Below, piece after piece: positions 1-7,966 of a stretch of DNA of 64,000 nucleotides; position 1 is the first letter of the stretch, and each line of letters starts with the position of its first letter. Under the pieces are notes generated by a model. The model was given only the letters and a program-made list of their open reading frames with translations, searched no databases and was not told where the DNA came from. The DNA lies in the NCBI GenBank assembly GCA_964509295.1, contig CAZDWS010000014.1:1-64000 (forward strand), given 5' to 3'. The stretch is from JBGSQR01 sp964509295. GTDB lineage: Bacteria > Desulfobacterota > Desulfuromonadia > Geobacterales > Pseudopelobacteraceae. The position numbers and the translations under genes are program-made.

Positions 1-16
1 GCCGGGAATAAAAAAT

Positions 17-60
17 AAAGAGCCCCATCATTCATAACGAATGATGGGGCTCTTTTTTTG
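17..60. terminator. Rho-independent terminator, probably bidirectional
   Basis: A perfect 15-bp stem has its arms at 19-33 (AGAGCCCCATCATTC) and 39-53 around the loop ATAAC. Seven T's follow it on the plus strand and an A-rich run precedes it. It probably ends a gene lying left of the window. Confidence 0.93.
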
Positions 61-350
61 GAAAATACTTATTTAATAGGTAATAATTTTTTTATGAACG
101 TAATGGGTAACTAAATATTATTCATGTTAATTTATACTGAATTTTATATGTTATTACACATTGACGAATATGTTCCCTGATGGTAATGTGTCGCTCTCAA
201 ATTTATGTTTTATGCTTATTATTTAGTAAGGAGAATAACTTAGAGGGGGGTAGTCGCTTAGCTAAGATATGTTTTAATGTTTAATTTATTTTATGGATGG
301 TTTTTTAATGATGAAATATCTCTACATTTATTTGACTTTGGAGGTCATAA
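61..350. other. AT-rich intergenic region upstream of the TerC gene
   Basis: About 290 bases without a credible gene. A possible plus-strand promoter is TTGACG at 161-166, a 17-base gap, then TAATGT at 184-189; the -10 match is weak. A purine-rich stretch near 243-251 (GAGGGGGG) and the small palindrome CTTAGCTAAG nearby are visible, but I cannot assign them to a known RNA. The ribosome binding site GGAGGT lies just before the ATG at 351. Confidence 0.4.
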
Positions 351-1079
351 ATGGATCTTAGTTGGCTTACTATGTTTAACTTTAACCTAGAATTTATTTC
401 TGGTTTTATAAGTATAATTCTTATAGATCTTATTCTTTCAGGCGATAATGCTGTAGTTATTGCACTTGCAGTTAGATCTCTTCCACGAGAAAAACGTCAG
501 AAAGCAATTTTTATCGGATCTGGAGCTGCTGTCCTTTTAAGAATTTTTCTTACTTTTTTTGCTATTCAGCTTCTTGCAATTCCTTATTTGAAAATAATTG
601 GCGGATTGATGATTATCTGGATTGCAGTAAAACTTTTCTTAGAAGATTCAGCTGACCACAATGATATTAAAAGTTCAGATACTTTTTTGAAGGCTATTAA
701 AGTGATTTTAGTTGCTGATTTTGTAATGAGTCTGGATAATGTTATTGCAGTTGCTGCTGCTTCAAAAGGCAGTCTTGTTTTAATTATTTTTGGTTTGATT
801 TTGAGTATTCCACTAGTTGTTGGAACTAGCACTTTTCTTTTAAAGCTTATTGACCGTTATCCTGTAATTATAATTGGCGGCGCTGCCATTCTTGGTAAAG
901 TCGGTGGCGAAATGATAATTTCAGATCCTGTTGTAGTTAGATTGCTTGATCCAAGTAAGTTTGTTTCATACGGTTTTGAAATTTTTTGTGTTTTTGGTGT
1001 TATTGTTGGCGGGAAATTACTAGTTCGCTGGAAAATCAGAAAAGAAGAAGCTGAGCTGGATATTCTGAGTCAAAAATAA
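351..1079 (+). CDS. TerC-family integral membrane protein (YjbE-like, putative metal exporter)
   Basis: A 242-residue, very hydrophobic protein with about seven membrane segments. It carries the two TerC-family acidic signatures: GDNA at residues 31-34 within the first helix, and D123 plus SLDN around residue 129. In the family these acidic residues sit in the membrane and are thought to bind a metal ion; several members export Mn2+. The start is set by GGAGGT about seven bases upstream. The cytidylate kinase-like gene begins 17 bases downstream, so the two are probably co-transcribed. The substrate cannot be told from sequence; Mn2+ is a family-based guess. Unlike some terC genes, no complete Mn riboswitch is visible upstream. 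Confidence 0.85.
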   Translation: MDLSWLTMFNFNLEFISGFISIILIDLILSGDNAVVIALAVRSLPREKRQKAIFIGSGAAVLLRIFLTFFAIQLLAIPYLKIIGGLMIIWIAVKLFLEDSADHNDIKSSDTFLKAIKVILVADFVMSLDNVIAVAAASKGSLVLIIFGLILSIPLVVGTSTFLLKLIDRYPVIIIGGAAILGKVGGEMIISDPVVVRLLDPSKFVSYGFEIFCVFGVIVGGKLLVRWKIRKEEAELDILSQK

Positions 1080-1096
1080 GACTATTGGGGTGATAT

Positions 1097-1900
1097 ATGG
1101 CAATTGTTACAATTTCCAGGGAATATGGTAGTGGTGGTAGCTTTATTGCTAAAGCCGTTGCAGAAGCAATGCAATACAAATTAGTTGATAAGAAATCCAT
1201 TGCAAAAGAAATTAAAAAGCTTGGCCCGGTTTGGGCTAAGTGGGAAGAAGAAGTCGATGAATCTGGCCCTTCTCTCTGGGAACGTTTTGATAGATCTTTT
1301 ATTGGAATTGTTGCACTTGAAGAGAAGGCTCTTTTAGAAGCCGCACTTATGGATAATTGTGTAATAGTAGGTAGGGGAGGGCATTTTCTGCTGAGAGATA
1401 TTCCGAATGCACTTCATATACGTCTTGTAGGTACTATTGAAGACCGCGTTGCCAGAATCGCCCAGATAAATGATGTTTCAAGTGATCAGGCCCTTCATTT
1501 TATCAAACGTGCGGATCTTGACCGTTCAAGATATCTTAGAATGACATATAACATTGACTGGGCAGATCCTTTACAATTTGATGCTGTTTTGGATACCAGC
1601 AGGTTATCATATGATGAAGTAATTCAGTTTATTCTTAAATTGGTTCCTGGGAAAGATTGTCATGCAACAGAAGAGTCCAAATTAAGACTGAAACAACGGA
1701 CTATTGCGGCACGGGTCAGGGCCGCAGTGCTTAAAACTCCAGAGATATTCATTCCTACTATTGAGGTTATTCATGATGGCACTTCAGTCGTTATGAATGG
1801 GATAGTAAAACATGCTGCAGAACGTAAGCTAGCAGAAGATATTGCTAGAGCTGCAGCTGGGGATGAGCCATTTGTAAGCAAGTTACATTATCGTATGTAG
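1097..1900 (+). CDS. Cytidylate kinase-like protein with C-terminal BON-like domain
   Basis: 267 residues. The N-terminal ~190 residues match the cytidylate kinase-like family PF13189: SREYGSGG at residues 7-14 is the variant P-loop, and VGRGGHFLL and the region around HIRLVG are typical of the group. From about residue 198 to the end, the pattern ARVRAAVLK ... NGIVKHAAERKLAEDIA resembles a BON domain, usually found in periplasmic or lipid-binding proteins. No signal peptide is visible, so the protein should be cytoplasmic. The true substrate of this kinase group is poorly known. The gene follows terC by 17 bases and ends at a terminator shared with tilS. The kinase-like fold is secure; the BON call is moderately sure. 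Confidence 0.75.
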   Translation: MAIVTISREYGSGGSFIAKAVAEAMQYKLVDKKSIAKEIKKLGPVWAKWEEEVDESGPSLWERFDRSFIGIVALEEKALLEAALMDNCVIVGRGGHFLLRDIPNALHIRLVGTIEDRVARIAQINDVSSDQALHFIKRADLDRSRYLRMTYNIDWADPLQFDAVLDTSRLSYDEVIQFILKLVPGKDCHATEESKLRLKQRTIAARVRAAVLKTPEIFIPTIEVIHDGTSVVMNGIVKHAAERKLAEDIARAAAGDEPFVSKLHYRM

Positions 1901-1922
1901 TCACAATAACATTATTTGTTTT

Positions 1923-1964
1923 AATAGCCTGACTTCATAACATTATGACGTCAGGCTATTTTGT
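1923..1964. terminator. Terminator between convergent genes
   Basis: AATAGCCTGAC (1923-1933) pairs perfectly with GTCAGGCTATT (1950-1960). Inside it TCATAA and TTATGA pair as well. It lies between the kinase-like gene (plus) and tilS (minus) and can serve both. Confidence 0.85.
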
Positions 1965-1984
1965 TATCTAGCTTTCTACGAAAT

Positions 1985-3385
1985 TTAATCTGGTTTTAAA
2001 TTGTCAGATATAACTGCTTTTATGACTACAAGTGTTGTGCTATCAACTTTTGCTAGTTCAGAAATACATATACCATAAACCCAGATTAGGTTTTTATTAC
2101 TGAAAATGAGTGGTGCCTTTTTTCTGTTTTCAAATGTGATTTTTTTATCTATAAAAATGTCTTTAATTTTTTTTGTACCTTGCATGCCAAGAGGAACAAT
2201 GAAATCACCAGGCATATATGACCTTACTTTCCAAGGGAAAGGAGCTTTTGCCAAATCTATATATACAACTTTATTTGAGCGTAGAGAAAAATCTGGTGGG
2301 TCTTTAATAATTGAAATGTTTAACTCAAAACCGTTGGCTAGAGTATGTTTTCCAGATCCTTCAATAGTAAATTCCTCGATCTGATTGTTATTTCCTTTAG
2401 GTAGTCCAGATATCGTCAATGAATTGTATTCTCTTACAGCGATGATTTCTTGGGGAAGATTCAATTTTGTATTGGGTCTGGCAGATTCAGATATTTTTAG
2501 CAGAGCTTCAATATGCAAATAGGATATGTTGTCACGGTTTCCTGAAAATCTCTCAAGAGCCGTTCTAAAAATCCTGCGTTTGAGAGCGATTGGTTGTTCC
2601 GCCAGCAGTTTTAAAGATATTATTATTTTTTCATTTATAAATAATCCAATTTTAGCTAACACTTCTGCTGCCATGTTATCAAGCATAGAATCTTCATCGG
2701 CCAATATACTGGCTGTTATGTTTAGTCGAGTACAAATATTGGGGTTGTATTCATTTAAAAGTGGCAAAAGTTCATGGCGAATACGGTTGCGTAAAAAGTC
2801 AGTGTCTTGATTACTTATATCCTCGCAGTGTATCAAACCTCTTAAATTAAGGTGCTGCTCAATTTCATGTTTTGAAACGTCTAAAAGGGGGCGTATGAGA
2901 TGTCCGTTGCGAAAAGACATTCCTGATAGTCCGCTAGCCCCGGAGCCTCTTAAGAGACGCATTAGAACTGTTTCGGCCTGGTCGTTAGCATGGTGAGCCA
3001 ATGCTATTGCCTGCCCATCATATTTTATGCGAATCTCTTCCAAAAATCGCATTCTTACTTTGCGCCCTGCGTCTTCTAAATTTAACCCCTGATTTTTTGC
3101 TAGTGCAGCAACATCAATTCTGCAACTTTCAAATGGAATGCCATATTTAAAAGATAGGGCCTGGGCAAAGTGCTCATCAGCATCCGAGGCAGCACCTCTC
3201 AGGCAGTGATTGATGTGTGCAGCCACAAGACGTGGTGACAAGTCAGGTAATCTTGATAAAATATCTAAGAGAACGCATGAGTCAGTGCCGCCTGATAAGG
3301 CCACTATAATGGTATCTTCACTTTTGAATAGCTTTTTTGTGCGGATAGTTTGGTTGACATGGAATAGTAAGGAGAACTTGGTCAC
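1985..3385 (-). CDS. tilS: tRNA(Ile)-lysidine synthase TilS
   Basis: 466 residues. This enzyme attaches lysine to C34 of the CAU-anticodon tRNA-Ile using ATP, so that AUA is read as isoleucine; it is normally essential. The PP-loop SGGTDS is at residues 31-36, followed by the typical AAHINHCLRG, LAHHANDQAETVLMRLLRGSG and RNRIRHELLP blocks, then the C-terminal TilS domain with the MPGDFI and KKIKDIF-like motifs. Length fits a full TilS with both substrate-binding domains. It stands alone on the minus strand, convergent with the kinase-like gene and 109 bases downstream of the small PF04020 membrane-protein gene. Confidence 0.93.
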   Translation of the reverse strand: MTKFSLLFHVNQTIRTKKLFKSEDTIIVALSGGTDSCVLLDILSRLPDLSPRLVAAHINHCLRGAASDADEHFAQALSFKYGIPFESCRIDVAALAKNQGLNLEDAGRKVRMRFLEEIRIKYDGQAIALAHHANDQAETVLMRLLRGSGASGLSGMSFRNGHLIRPLLDVSKHEIEQHLNLRGLIHCEDISNQDTDFLRNRIRHELLPLLNEYNPNICTRLNITASILADEDSMLDNMAAEVLAKIGLFINEKIIISLKLLAEQPIALKRRIFRTALERFSGNRDNISYLHIEALLKISESARPNTKLNLPQEIIAVREYNSLTISGLPKGNNNQIEEFTIEGSGKHTLANGFELNISIIKDPPDFSLRSNKVVYIDLAKAPFPWKVRSYMPGDFIVPLGMQGTKKIKDIFIDKKITFENRKKAPLIFSNKNLIWVYGICISELAKVDSTTLVVIKAVISDNLKPD

Positions 3386-3494
3386 TATTTATACCTGTAA
3401 ATAAATTTAAAATTTTTATTATTAATATCAGTAAGATGAACAAAATAATAATTCAAAATATATTTTGAATGTAAATCGAAATAACTTTTCAAAG

Positions 3495-3845
3495 TCAGTT
3501 ATTTAAGGGTTTTATAACGATATTCAATATAAAGCTTATCAGGCTGAATAACAGTGCGGCTACAATAGCTGTTGAAAAACTTGTTACTTGAAAACCGGTA
3601 AAAATATTCGCAGCTATATAAAACATAAAACCATTTATGACTAAGGTGAAAAGTCCCATGGTTAATAGTGTTGCCGGTAGTGTCAGTAAAATAATGATCG
3701 GTCTAAGAAAAGCATTCAGGAAACCGATGGCTAGCGCAGCCAATAAAAGATCCTGTAGTTTTCCGATATAAATTCCGTTGATAAGCTTTGTTACCAAAAA
3801 TAGAGAAAAAGAGTTTAACACCCATTTCAGAAGTATCTGAGTCAT
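3495..3845 (-). CDS. Small membrane protein, phage-holin-4 superfamily fold (PF04020/YvlD type)
   Basis: 116 residues with four predicted membrane helices separated by short loops, and the family signature GFLNAFLRPIIILLTLP around residues 41-57. Family PF04020 is named after a phage holin but is widespread in bacterial chromosomes as a short membrane protein of unknown role. Nothing around it looks like prophage, so the holin name should not be taken as function. It reads away from cheW and towards tilS. Confidence 0.8.
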   Translation of the reverse strand: MTQILLKWVLNSFSLFLVTKLINGIYIGKLQDLLLAALAIGFLNAFLRPIIILLTLPATLLTMGLFTLVINGFMFYIAANIFTGFQVTSFSTAIVAALLFSLISFILNIVIKPLNN

Positions 3846-3934
3846 AGAGATTCCAGTCTGTGGTTTTTTTTATTTCAAAGTTAACAATAGCACGTCTGAT
3901 TTGATTCAATCTACTGACTTTATCAATGCATAGG

Positions 3935-3962
3935 TTGACAATTTAATTATTTCATTTAGATT
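3935..3962 (+). promoter_or_regulatory. Sigma70-type promoter of cheW
   Basis: TTGACA at 3935-3940, a 16-base spacer, TAGATT at 3957-3962. It gives a leader of about 140 bases before the cheW ATG at 4108. The same -10 hexamer occurs in the pyr promoter at 16315. Confidence 0.65.
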
Positions 3963-4107
3963 TAAAATAGATTTGTTTTTAATGTAGGTGTAGATTTGTT
4001 TGATAGAGAAAATAACATTTCTCGCAACGCTAATATCATGGTTCAGATATGTAGTTTTTACTTCTCAGGTTTATTTGTTCATAACTATTAAAATTCAGGA
4101 GGATGAA

Positions 4108-4602
4108 ATGTCTAATGCGCTTGTAAAAGTCGGTTCTTCAGATTCACGAGGAGAGTTGACACAACTTGTTAGTTTTAACCTGGACAGTGAGGAATACGGT
4201 GTTGAGGTACTCAAGGTCCGTGAAATAATAAGAATGATACCGATTACCCATATGCCGAATACTCCTCACTATGTTGAAGGCATTATAAATTTGCGTGGTA
4301 AGGTTATTCCAATTTTTTCAATGCGCAAAAAATTTGGTTTAATGGAATCTGATAGTAACAGTCATACACGTATTATGGTCATGGATATTTCTGGAGAATT
4401 GACAGGATTTATTGTTGATGGTGTCTCGGAAGTAATTCGCATTTCTGCAAACGAAGTTCAGCCTGCACCCGCAATGGTGTCCGGTGGCATGGATCAGGAT
4501 TGCATAACCGGAGTTATAAATCGTGAAAATCGTTTATTGATTGTGTTGGATCTTGACAAAATGGTCTCTAAAGAGGATAAGCAGCTGCTGACTGATTTTT
4601 AA
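4108..4602 (+). CDS. cheW: Chemotaxis coupling protein CheW
   Basis: 164 residues forming a single CheW domain that couples chemoreceptors to the kinase CheA. Typical blocks are LVSFNLDSEEYGVEVLKVREI, then THMPNTPHYVEGIINLRGKVIPIF, then an acidic VLDLDKMVSKED near the end. The start at 4108 is chosen because AGGAGG lies seven bases upstream; an in-frame ATG at 4000 would add 36 hydrophobic residues without a ribosome binding site. It is a solitary cheW with no cheA, cheY or receptor gene in the window, so its partner array must be elsewhere. Confidence 0.93.
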   Translation: MSNALVKVGSSDSRGELTQLVSFNLDSEEYGVEVLKVREIIRMIPITHMPNTPHYVEGIINLRGKVIPIFSMRKKFGLMESDSNSHTRIMVMDISGELTGFIVDGVSEVIRISANEVQPAPAMVSGGMDQDCITGVINRENRLLIVLDLDKMVSKEDKQLLTDF

Positions 4603-4619
4603 AGTATTGTGTTCTGTCT

Positions 4620-4650
4620 AAAGAGGTGGTTATAGCCACCTCTTTTTTTT
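4620..4650. terminator. Terminator of cheW, overlapping the 3' end of corA
   Basis: AAAGAGGTGG (4620-4629) pairs with CCACCTCTTT (4636-4645) around a six-base loop, followed by T's. The right arm and the T-run are also the last coding codons (Lys-Lys-Lys-Arg-Trp-Leu) of the minus-strand corA gene, whose stop is at 4630-4632. Confidence 0.88.
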
Positions 4651-5700
4651 GAAGTACCAGACCATCAATGATGTCAAAAAAATCATAAACAGCCATAAAG
4701 CATAGTAACCGTTATACCATTCCAGCTCAGGCATATGTTTGAAGTTCATCCCGTAAACTCCGACCAGAAACGTTAAGGGCATAAAAATTGTGCCGATTAT
4801 TGTCAGCAATTTCATTACTTCATTTGTACGGTTGCTAATGCTGGATAAATATAGTTCCATTAAACCGGATAACAGGTCCCGGTAAGTTTCCACACCATCA
4901 ATAACCTGTATGGTATGGTCATAAATGTCGCGGAAATAGATGCGCGATGAGGCAGTAATCAAACCGGATCCACCCCGCTCAAGTGCGCCGGTTACTTCAC
5001 GTAGAGGCCAAATACTTTTACGCATAAAAATGATTTCACGCTTGAAAGCAATAATCCGCTTCAAAATTATTTGTAGGGGGCCTTTGGATAATTCTTCTTC
5101 TATGTCCTCTATATCTTCTCCCATTCCTTCAAGTACTGTAAAATATCCATCTACTATTGAATCTAGCAAAGCATAGGCCAGATAATCCGGTCCCATGGCC
5201 CTGATTCGCCCTCTACCGTTTCTAATGAGTTCTCGAACCGAATTAAATGTATCTCCAGCAAGTCCTTCCTGGAATGAAAGAACATAGTTAGGACCTAGTA
5301 TCAAACTTACCTGTTCGGTCTCGATGTTGTGATTATTCCAGCGGATCATGCGAATTACCAGGAATATATAATCACCATAATCTTCAAGCTTTGGTCGTTG
5401 AGTAGTATTGACAATGTCTTCTAAAACCAAAGGATGCAAACCATAACAATCTCCAAATCGTTTGATCAGATCGATGTTATGTATTCCTTCAATGTTAATC
5501 CAGGTAACTCCTTCCATACCTTTTAATATTTTGCATTGATCGTGTTGCTCGCTAGTTTCTTCACTGAATCCAGCTTCAGAATAGGAAATTGTGCTGATAG
5601 TTGCAGTAGCCGTCGGTGGAAGGGCGCCAATGTGCAGGAGTGTGCCAGGGGGCAGACCGGCTTTGCTGGATTGACCGCTGTAGTGTTTGCGTCGTTTCAT
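4630..5700 (-). CDS. corA: CorA-type magnesium/cobalt transporter
   Basis: 356 residues. CorA proteins form homopentameric channels for Mg2+ (also Co2+, Ni2+). The N-terminal two thirds are the cytoplasmic funnel. The C-terminus has two membrane helices with the signature YGMNF at the end of the first and the loop MPELEWYNGYYALW. The protein ends in a very basic KKKRWL tail typical of the family. I start it at 5700 (MKRRKHYS), one base after the pfkA stop codon; an earlier in-frame start would run into pfkA. Its last codons form half of the cheW terminator. Likely co-transcribed with pfkA. Confidence 0.92.
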   Translation of the reverse strand: MKRRKHYSGQSSKAGLPPGTLLHIGALPPTATATISTISYSEAGFSEETSEQHDQCKILKGMEGVTWINIEGIHNIDLIKRFGDCYGLHPLVLEDIVNTTQRPKLEDYGDYIFLVIRMIRWNNHNIETEQVSLILGPNYVLSFQEGLAGDTFNSVRELIRNGRGRIRAMGPDYLAYALLDSIVDGYFTVLEGMGEDIEDIEEELSKGPLQIILKRIIAFKREIIFMRKSIWPLREVTGALERGGSGLITASSRIYFRDIYDHTIQVIDGVETYRDLLSGLMELYLSSISNRTNEVMKLLTIIGTIFMPLTFLVGVYGMNFKHMPELEWYNGYYALWLFMIFLTSLMVWYFKKKRWL

Positions 5701-5701
5701 T

Positions 5702-6664
5702 TTAAATTCCCAAAATGTCGGCCATTCGGACAAGATCTTCGTTAAGTTGTTTCTGACCGCCCTTTATAACCATTTCCAGCAACGTTGTAGTAAGCATGTT
5801 TGCCGAAAGTCCTACCATTACTCCTTTAGAGCCTGAGAGCAGGAGTTCAACCGCCTTGCGGCCAAATCGACTGCCCAGTAATCTGTCAAATACAGATGGG
5901 GCTCCACCTCGTTGATAATGGCCCAAAACTGTTACTCGAGTCTCAAAACCGACTATGTCCTTGATGCTATCAGCAACTTCCTGGGCATGTCCGGCACCTT
6001 CAGCCATAATAATAAGGGCGTTTGTTCGACCCTCTTCGTAACGTTTCCTTAGTTGGCAGCACATTTCGGAAATGTCCAGTTTTACCTCCGGAACAATTGC
6101 AAATTCTGCTCCGGTTGCAATTGCAGTAGTTGTGGCCAGGTAACCTGAGTTACGACCCATTACTTCAACAATAAATGCTCGATCATGCGAACTGGCTGTG
6201 TCTTTGATGCAGTCAACGGCATATATGATATTATTTAATGCTGTGTCAACCCCAAGAGCCATATCGGTGTAACAGATATCGTTGTCAATGCTGGCCGGGA
6301 TACCGATTACAGGGAATCCGATCTTATCCAGTGCCAGGGCGCCATTTAATGAACCGTCTCCACCTATTACAATTAACCCTTCGACGTTTTCTTTGAGCAG
6401 GTTTGATATGGCTTTTTTTTGACCTTCTTCTGTGCGAAATTCTGCTGAACGTGCGGACTGAAGAAATGTACCACCACGTTGCAAAGTACCTGAAACAGCC
6501 TGTGTATTTAGGACAATAAAATCATTTTTCAATAGCCCGGCGTAGCCTTTACGGTAGCCAATCATCTCCACATTATTTGCTATGGCGGTACGTGCTGCAG
6601 CTCTTATTGCGGCATTCATGCCGGAGCAGTCTCCACCGCTGGTAAGGATTCCAATTCTTTTCAT
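5702..6664 (-). CDS. pfkA: 6-phosphofructokinase, ATP type
   Basis: 320 residues, the usual bacterial PfkA length. It converts fructose 6-phosphate to fructose 1,6-bisphosphate. The N-terminal GILTSGGDCSGMNAAIR motif, GGDGS near residue 100, PASIDNDI and GHYQRGGAPS are all present. Gly rather than Asp in GGDGS is the established marker for ATP rather than pyrophosphate as phosphoryl donor. It lies in a minus-strand run with the SRPBCC gene upstream and corA directly downstream, with one base between the coding regions. Confidence 0.95.
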   Translation of the reverse strand: MKRIGILTSGGDCSGMNAAIRAAARTAIANNVEMIGYRKGYAGLLKNDFIVLNTQAVSGTLQRGGTFLQSARSAEFRTEEGQKKAISNLLKENVEGLIVIGGDGSLNGALALDKIGFPVIGIPASIDNDICYTDMALGVDTALNNIIYAVDCIKDTASSHDRAFIVEVMGRNSGYLATTTAIATGAEFAIVPEVKLDISEMCCQLRKRYEEGRTNALIIMAEGAGHAQEVADSIKDIVGFETRVTVLGHYQRGGAPSVFDRLLGSRFGRKAVELLLSGSKGVMVGLSANMLTTTLLEMVIKGGQKQLNEDLVRMADILGI

Positions 6665-6729
6665 CTGATGCCCCCCGAAAGATGGATCTCAATAAAATAG
6701 TTAAATATTATGTAGTGTTGTTTCGTCAT

Positions 6730-7185
6730 CTAGACAAAAAGTTTTCGAAGTGCATCTTGACGATAATCGAAAATTCTTCGAAGTCTTGGTGCTACAATAA
6801 ATTTGTTTACCAGGCCGGTAAATTGAATGTGCGGCAGCAGATAATGTACCAAATCACGCATTTCTACCCCATTTTCAACTTCTTTAAACATGTGCTGATG
6901 ATGCCAGAAACGATAAGGCCCAAAGCGTTGTTCGTCAACAAATATAAAAGGTTTTTGTAAATGAGTTATTTCGGTTGTCCAGTTGACTGAAATACCGAAA
7001 AGAGGGCGAAGTGTGTAGCAGAATATCATGCCGGCATAAGTATCAGTATGAGGTTCCGACAGGAACTTAAAGTCCATATTTGGCGGAGTAATTAATGGCA
7101 GATTACGGGGATCAGTAAAAAAATCCCAAGCCTTATCAATTGCTACTGGTAGTATTTGAGTCCGTTCGAACTTGTATGGAAGCAT
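6730..7185 (-). CDS. SRPBCC (START/Bet v1-like) family protein
   Basis: 151 residues. The pattern of an initial ERTQILPVAIDKAWDFFTDPRNL followed by alternating beta strands and a C-terminal helix is that of the SRPBCC helix-grip fold, a hydrophobic ligand-binding cavity. It resembles the cyclase/dehydrase-like subgroup, here with FGPYRFWHHQHMF in the middle. The ATG at 7185 is preferred over a GTG at 7191 because AGAAGG is eight bases before the ATG but only two before the GTG. Ligand and function are unknown. It sits between the pseudouridine synthase gene and pfkA. Confidence 0.75.
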   Translation of the reverse strand: MLPYKFERTQILPVAIDKAWDFFTDPRNLPLITPPNMDFKFLSEPHTDTYAGMIFCYTLRPLFGISVNWTTEITHLQKPFIFVDEQRFGPYRFWHHQHMFKEVENGVEMRDLVHYLLPHIQFTGLVNKFIVAPRLRRIFDYRQDALRKLFV

Positions 7186-7225
7186 GAACACATCCTTCTA
7201 ATAGTTTAAAATTGAATCGGATTCT

Positions 7226-7939
7226 TCATTTATTCGAGTAGTTGCCTATTAGTCTGGCAAAAAAATCAGGCATGGGACTTGTAAAACAGAGTGTTTTTAA
7301 AGTTACCGGGTGTTTGAAGCTGATGGAGCAGGAATGTAATGCCAAAGAATTGAAGGAGTCTTTTAAACGTCCATACTTTCTGTCACCAACTACAGGATTT
7401 CCCTTTTCTGAGAGGTGTACTCTGATTTGATGCTTTCTGCCGGTTAACAGGTGGATTTCCAGTAAACTCATTCCCCTGCTTTCCTTTAAAACCGTGTAAT
7501 CAGTCTGGGATAGTTTTCCCTGTGTGGAATCTGATGTGGAGTAGACAGTATAAGCCTTGTTTTCAGTTAGATAGCTTGTGATGGAACCGGTATTTGGAGA
7601 GACAGTTCCATGCACAATTGTAAAATAATATTTTTCAAAATCCTGCCAATTTTCCTGGAGAAAGTTTTTTGCAATTTCATTTTTGGCAAAAACCAATATA
7701 CCGGAAGTTTCTCGATCAAGTCTGTGCACAACATAAATCCGGTTTTTAGAGCGCGGGTTTCCCTTGCGTACATATTCATTTAAAATTGTGTGTACTGTTC
7801 TTGACTTGTCTCTGTCTGTACCGATAGTAAGAAGTCCGGAAGGCTTTTCTACTACGATGATCTCATTATCTTCATGGAGAATAGTGACTCCACCTTTGGG
7901 CAGATATTTTTTAGGTGTTTGCTTTGTTGATTTGGTCAA
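7226..7939 (-). CDS. RluA-family RNA pseudouridine synthase
   Basis: 237 residues. It has the catalytic RluA motif HRLDRETSGILVFAK, whose Asp attacks the uridine, and preceding VVEKPSGLLT. The later GRKHQIRVHLSEKGNPVVGDRKYG block is also diagnostic. It has no N-terminal S4 domain, since the catalytic domain begins within the first 20 residues, placing it among the short RluA-type enzymes. Which tRNA or rRNA uridine it modifies cannot be told. It lies 27 bases downstream of the PAS kinase gene. Confidence 0.88.
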   Translation of the reverse strand: MTKSTKQTPKKYLPKGGVTILHEDNEIIVVEKPSGLLTIGTDRDKSRTVHTILNEYVRKGNPRSKNRIYVVHRLDRETSGILVFAKNEIAKNFLQENWQDFEKYYFTIVHGTVSPNTGSITSYLTENKAYTVYSTSDSTQGKLSQTDYTVLKESRGMSLLEIHLLTGRKHQIRVHLSEKGNPVVGDRKYGRLKDSFNSLALHSCSISFKHPVTLKTLCFTSPMPDFFARLIGNYSNK

Positions 7940-7966
7940 ATTAGTTACCCGTATCTGGAAATATTT

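Noticed and set aside
230..350. Possible Mn2+ (yybP-ykoY) riboswitch upstream of the TerC gene, because of GGGGGGTAG near 245
   Set aside because: The second conserved block GAGACCTTTG is missing and no P1 stem can be formed, unlike the clear copy at 55156-55243.
3495..3845. Holin gene as a sign of prophage
   Set aside because: PF04020 proteins are common chromosomal genes and no other phage gene is near.
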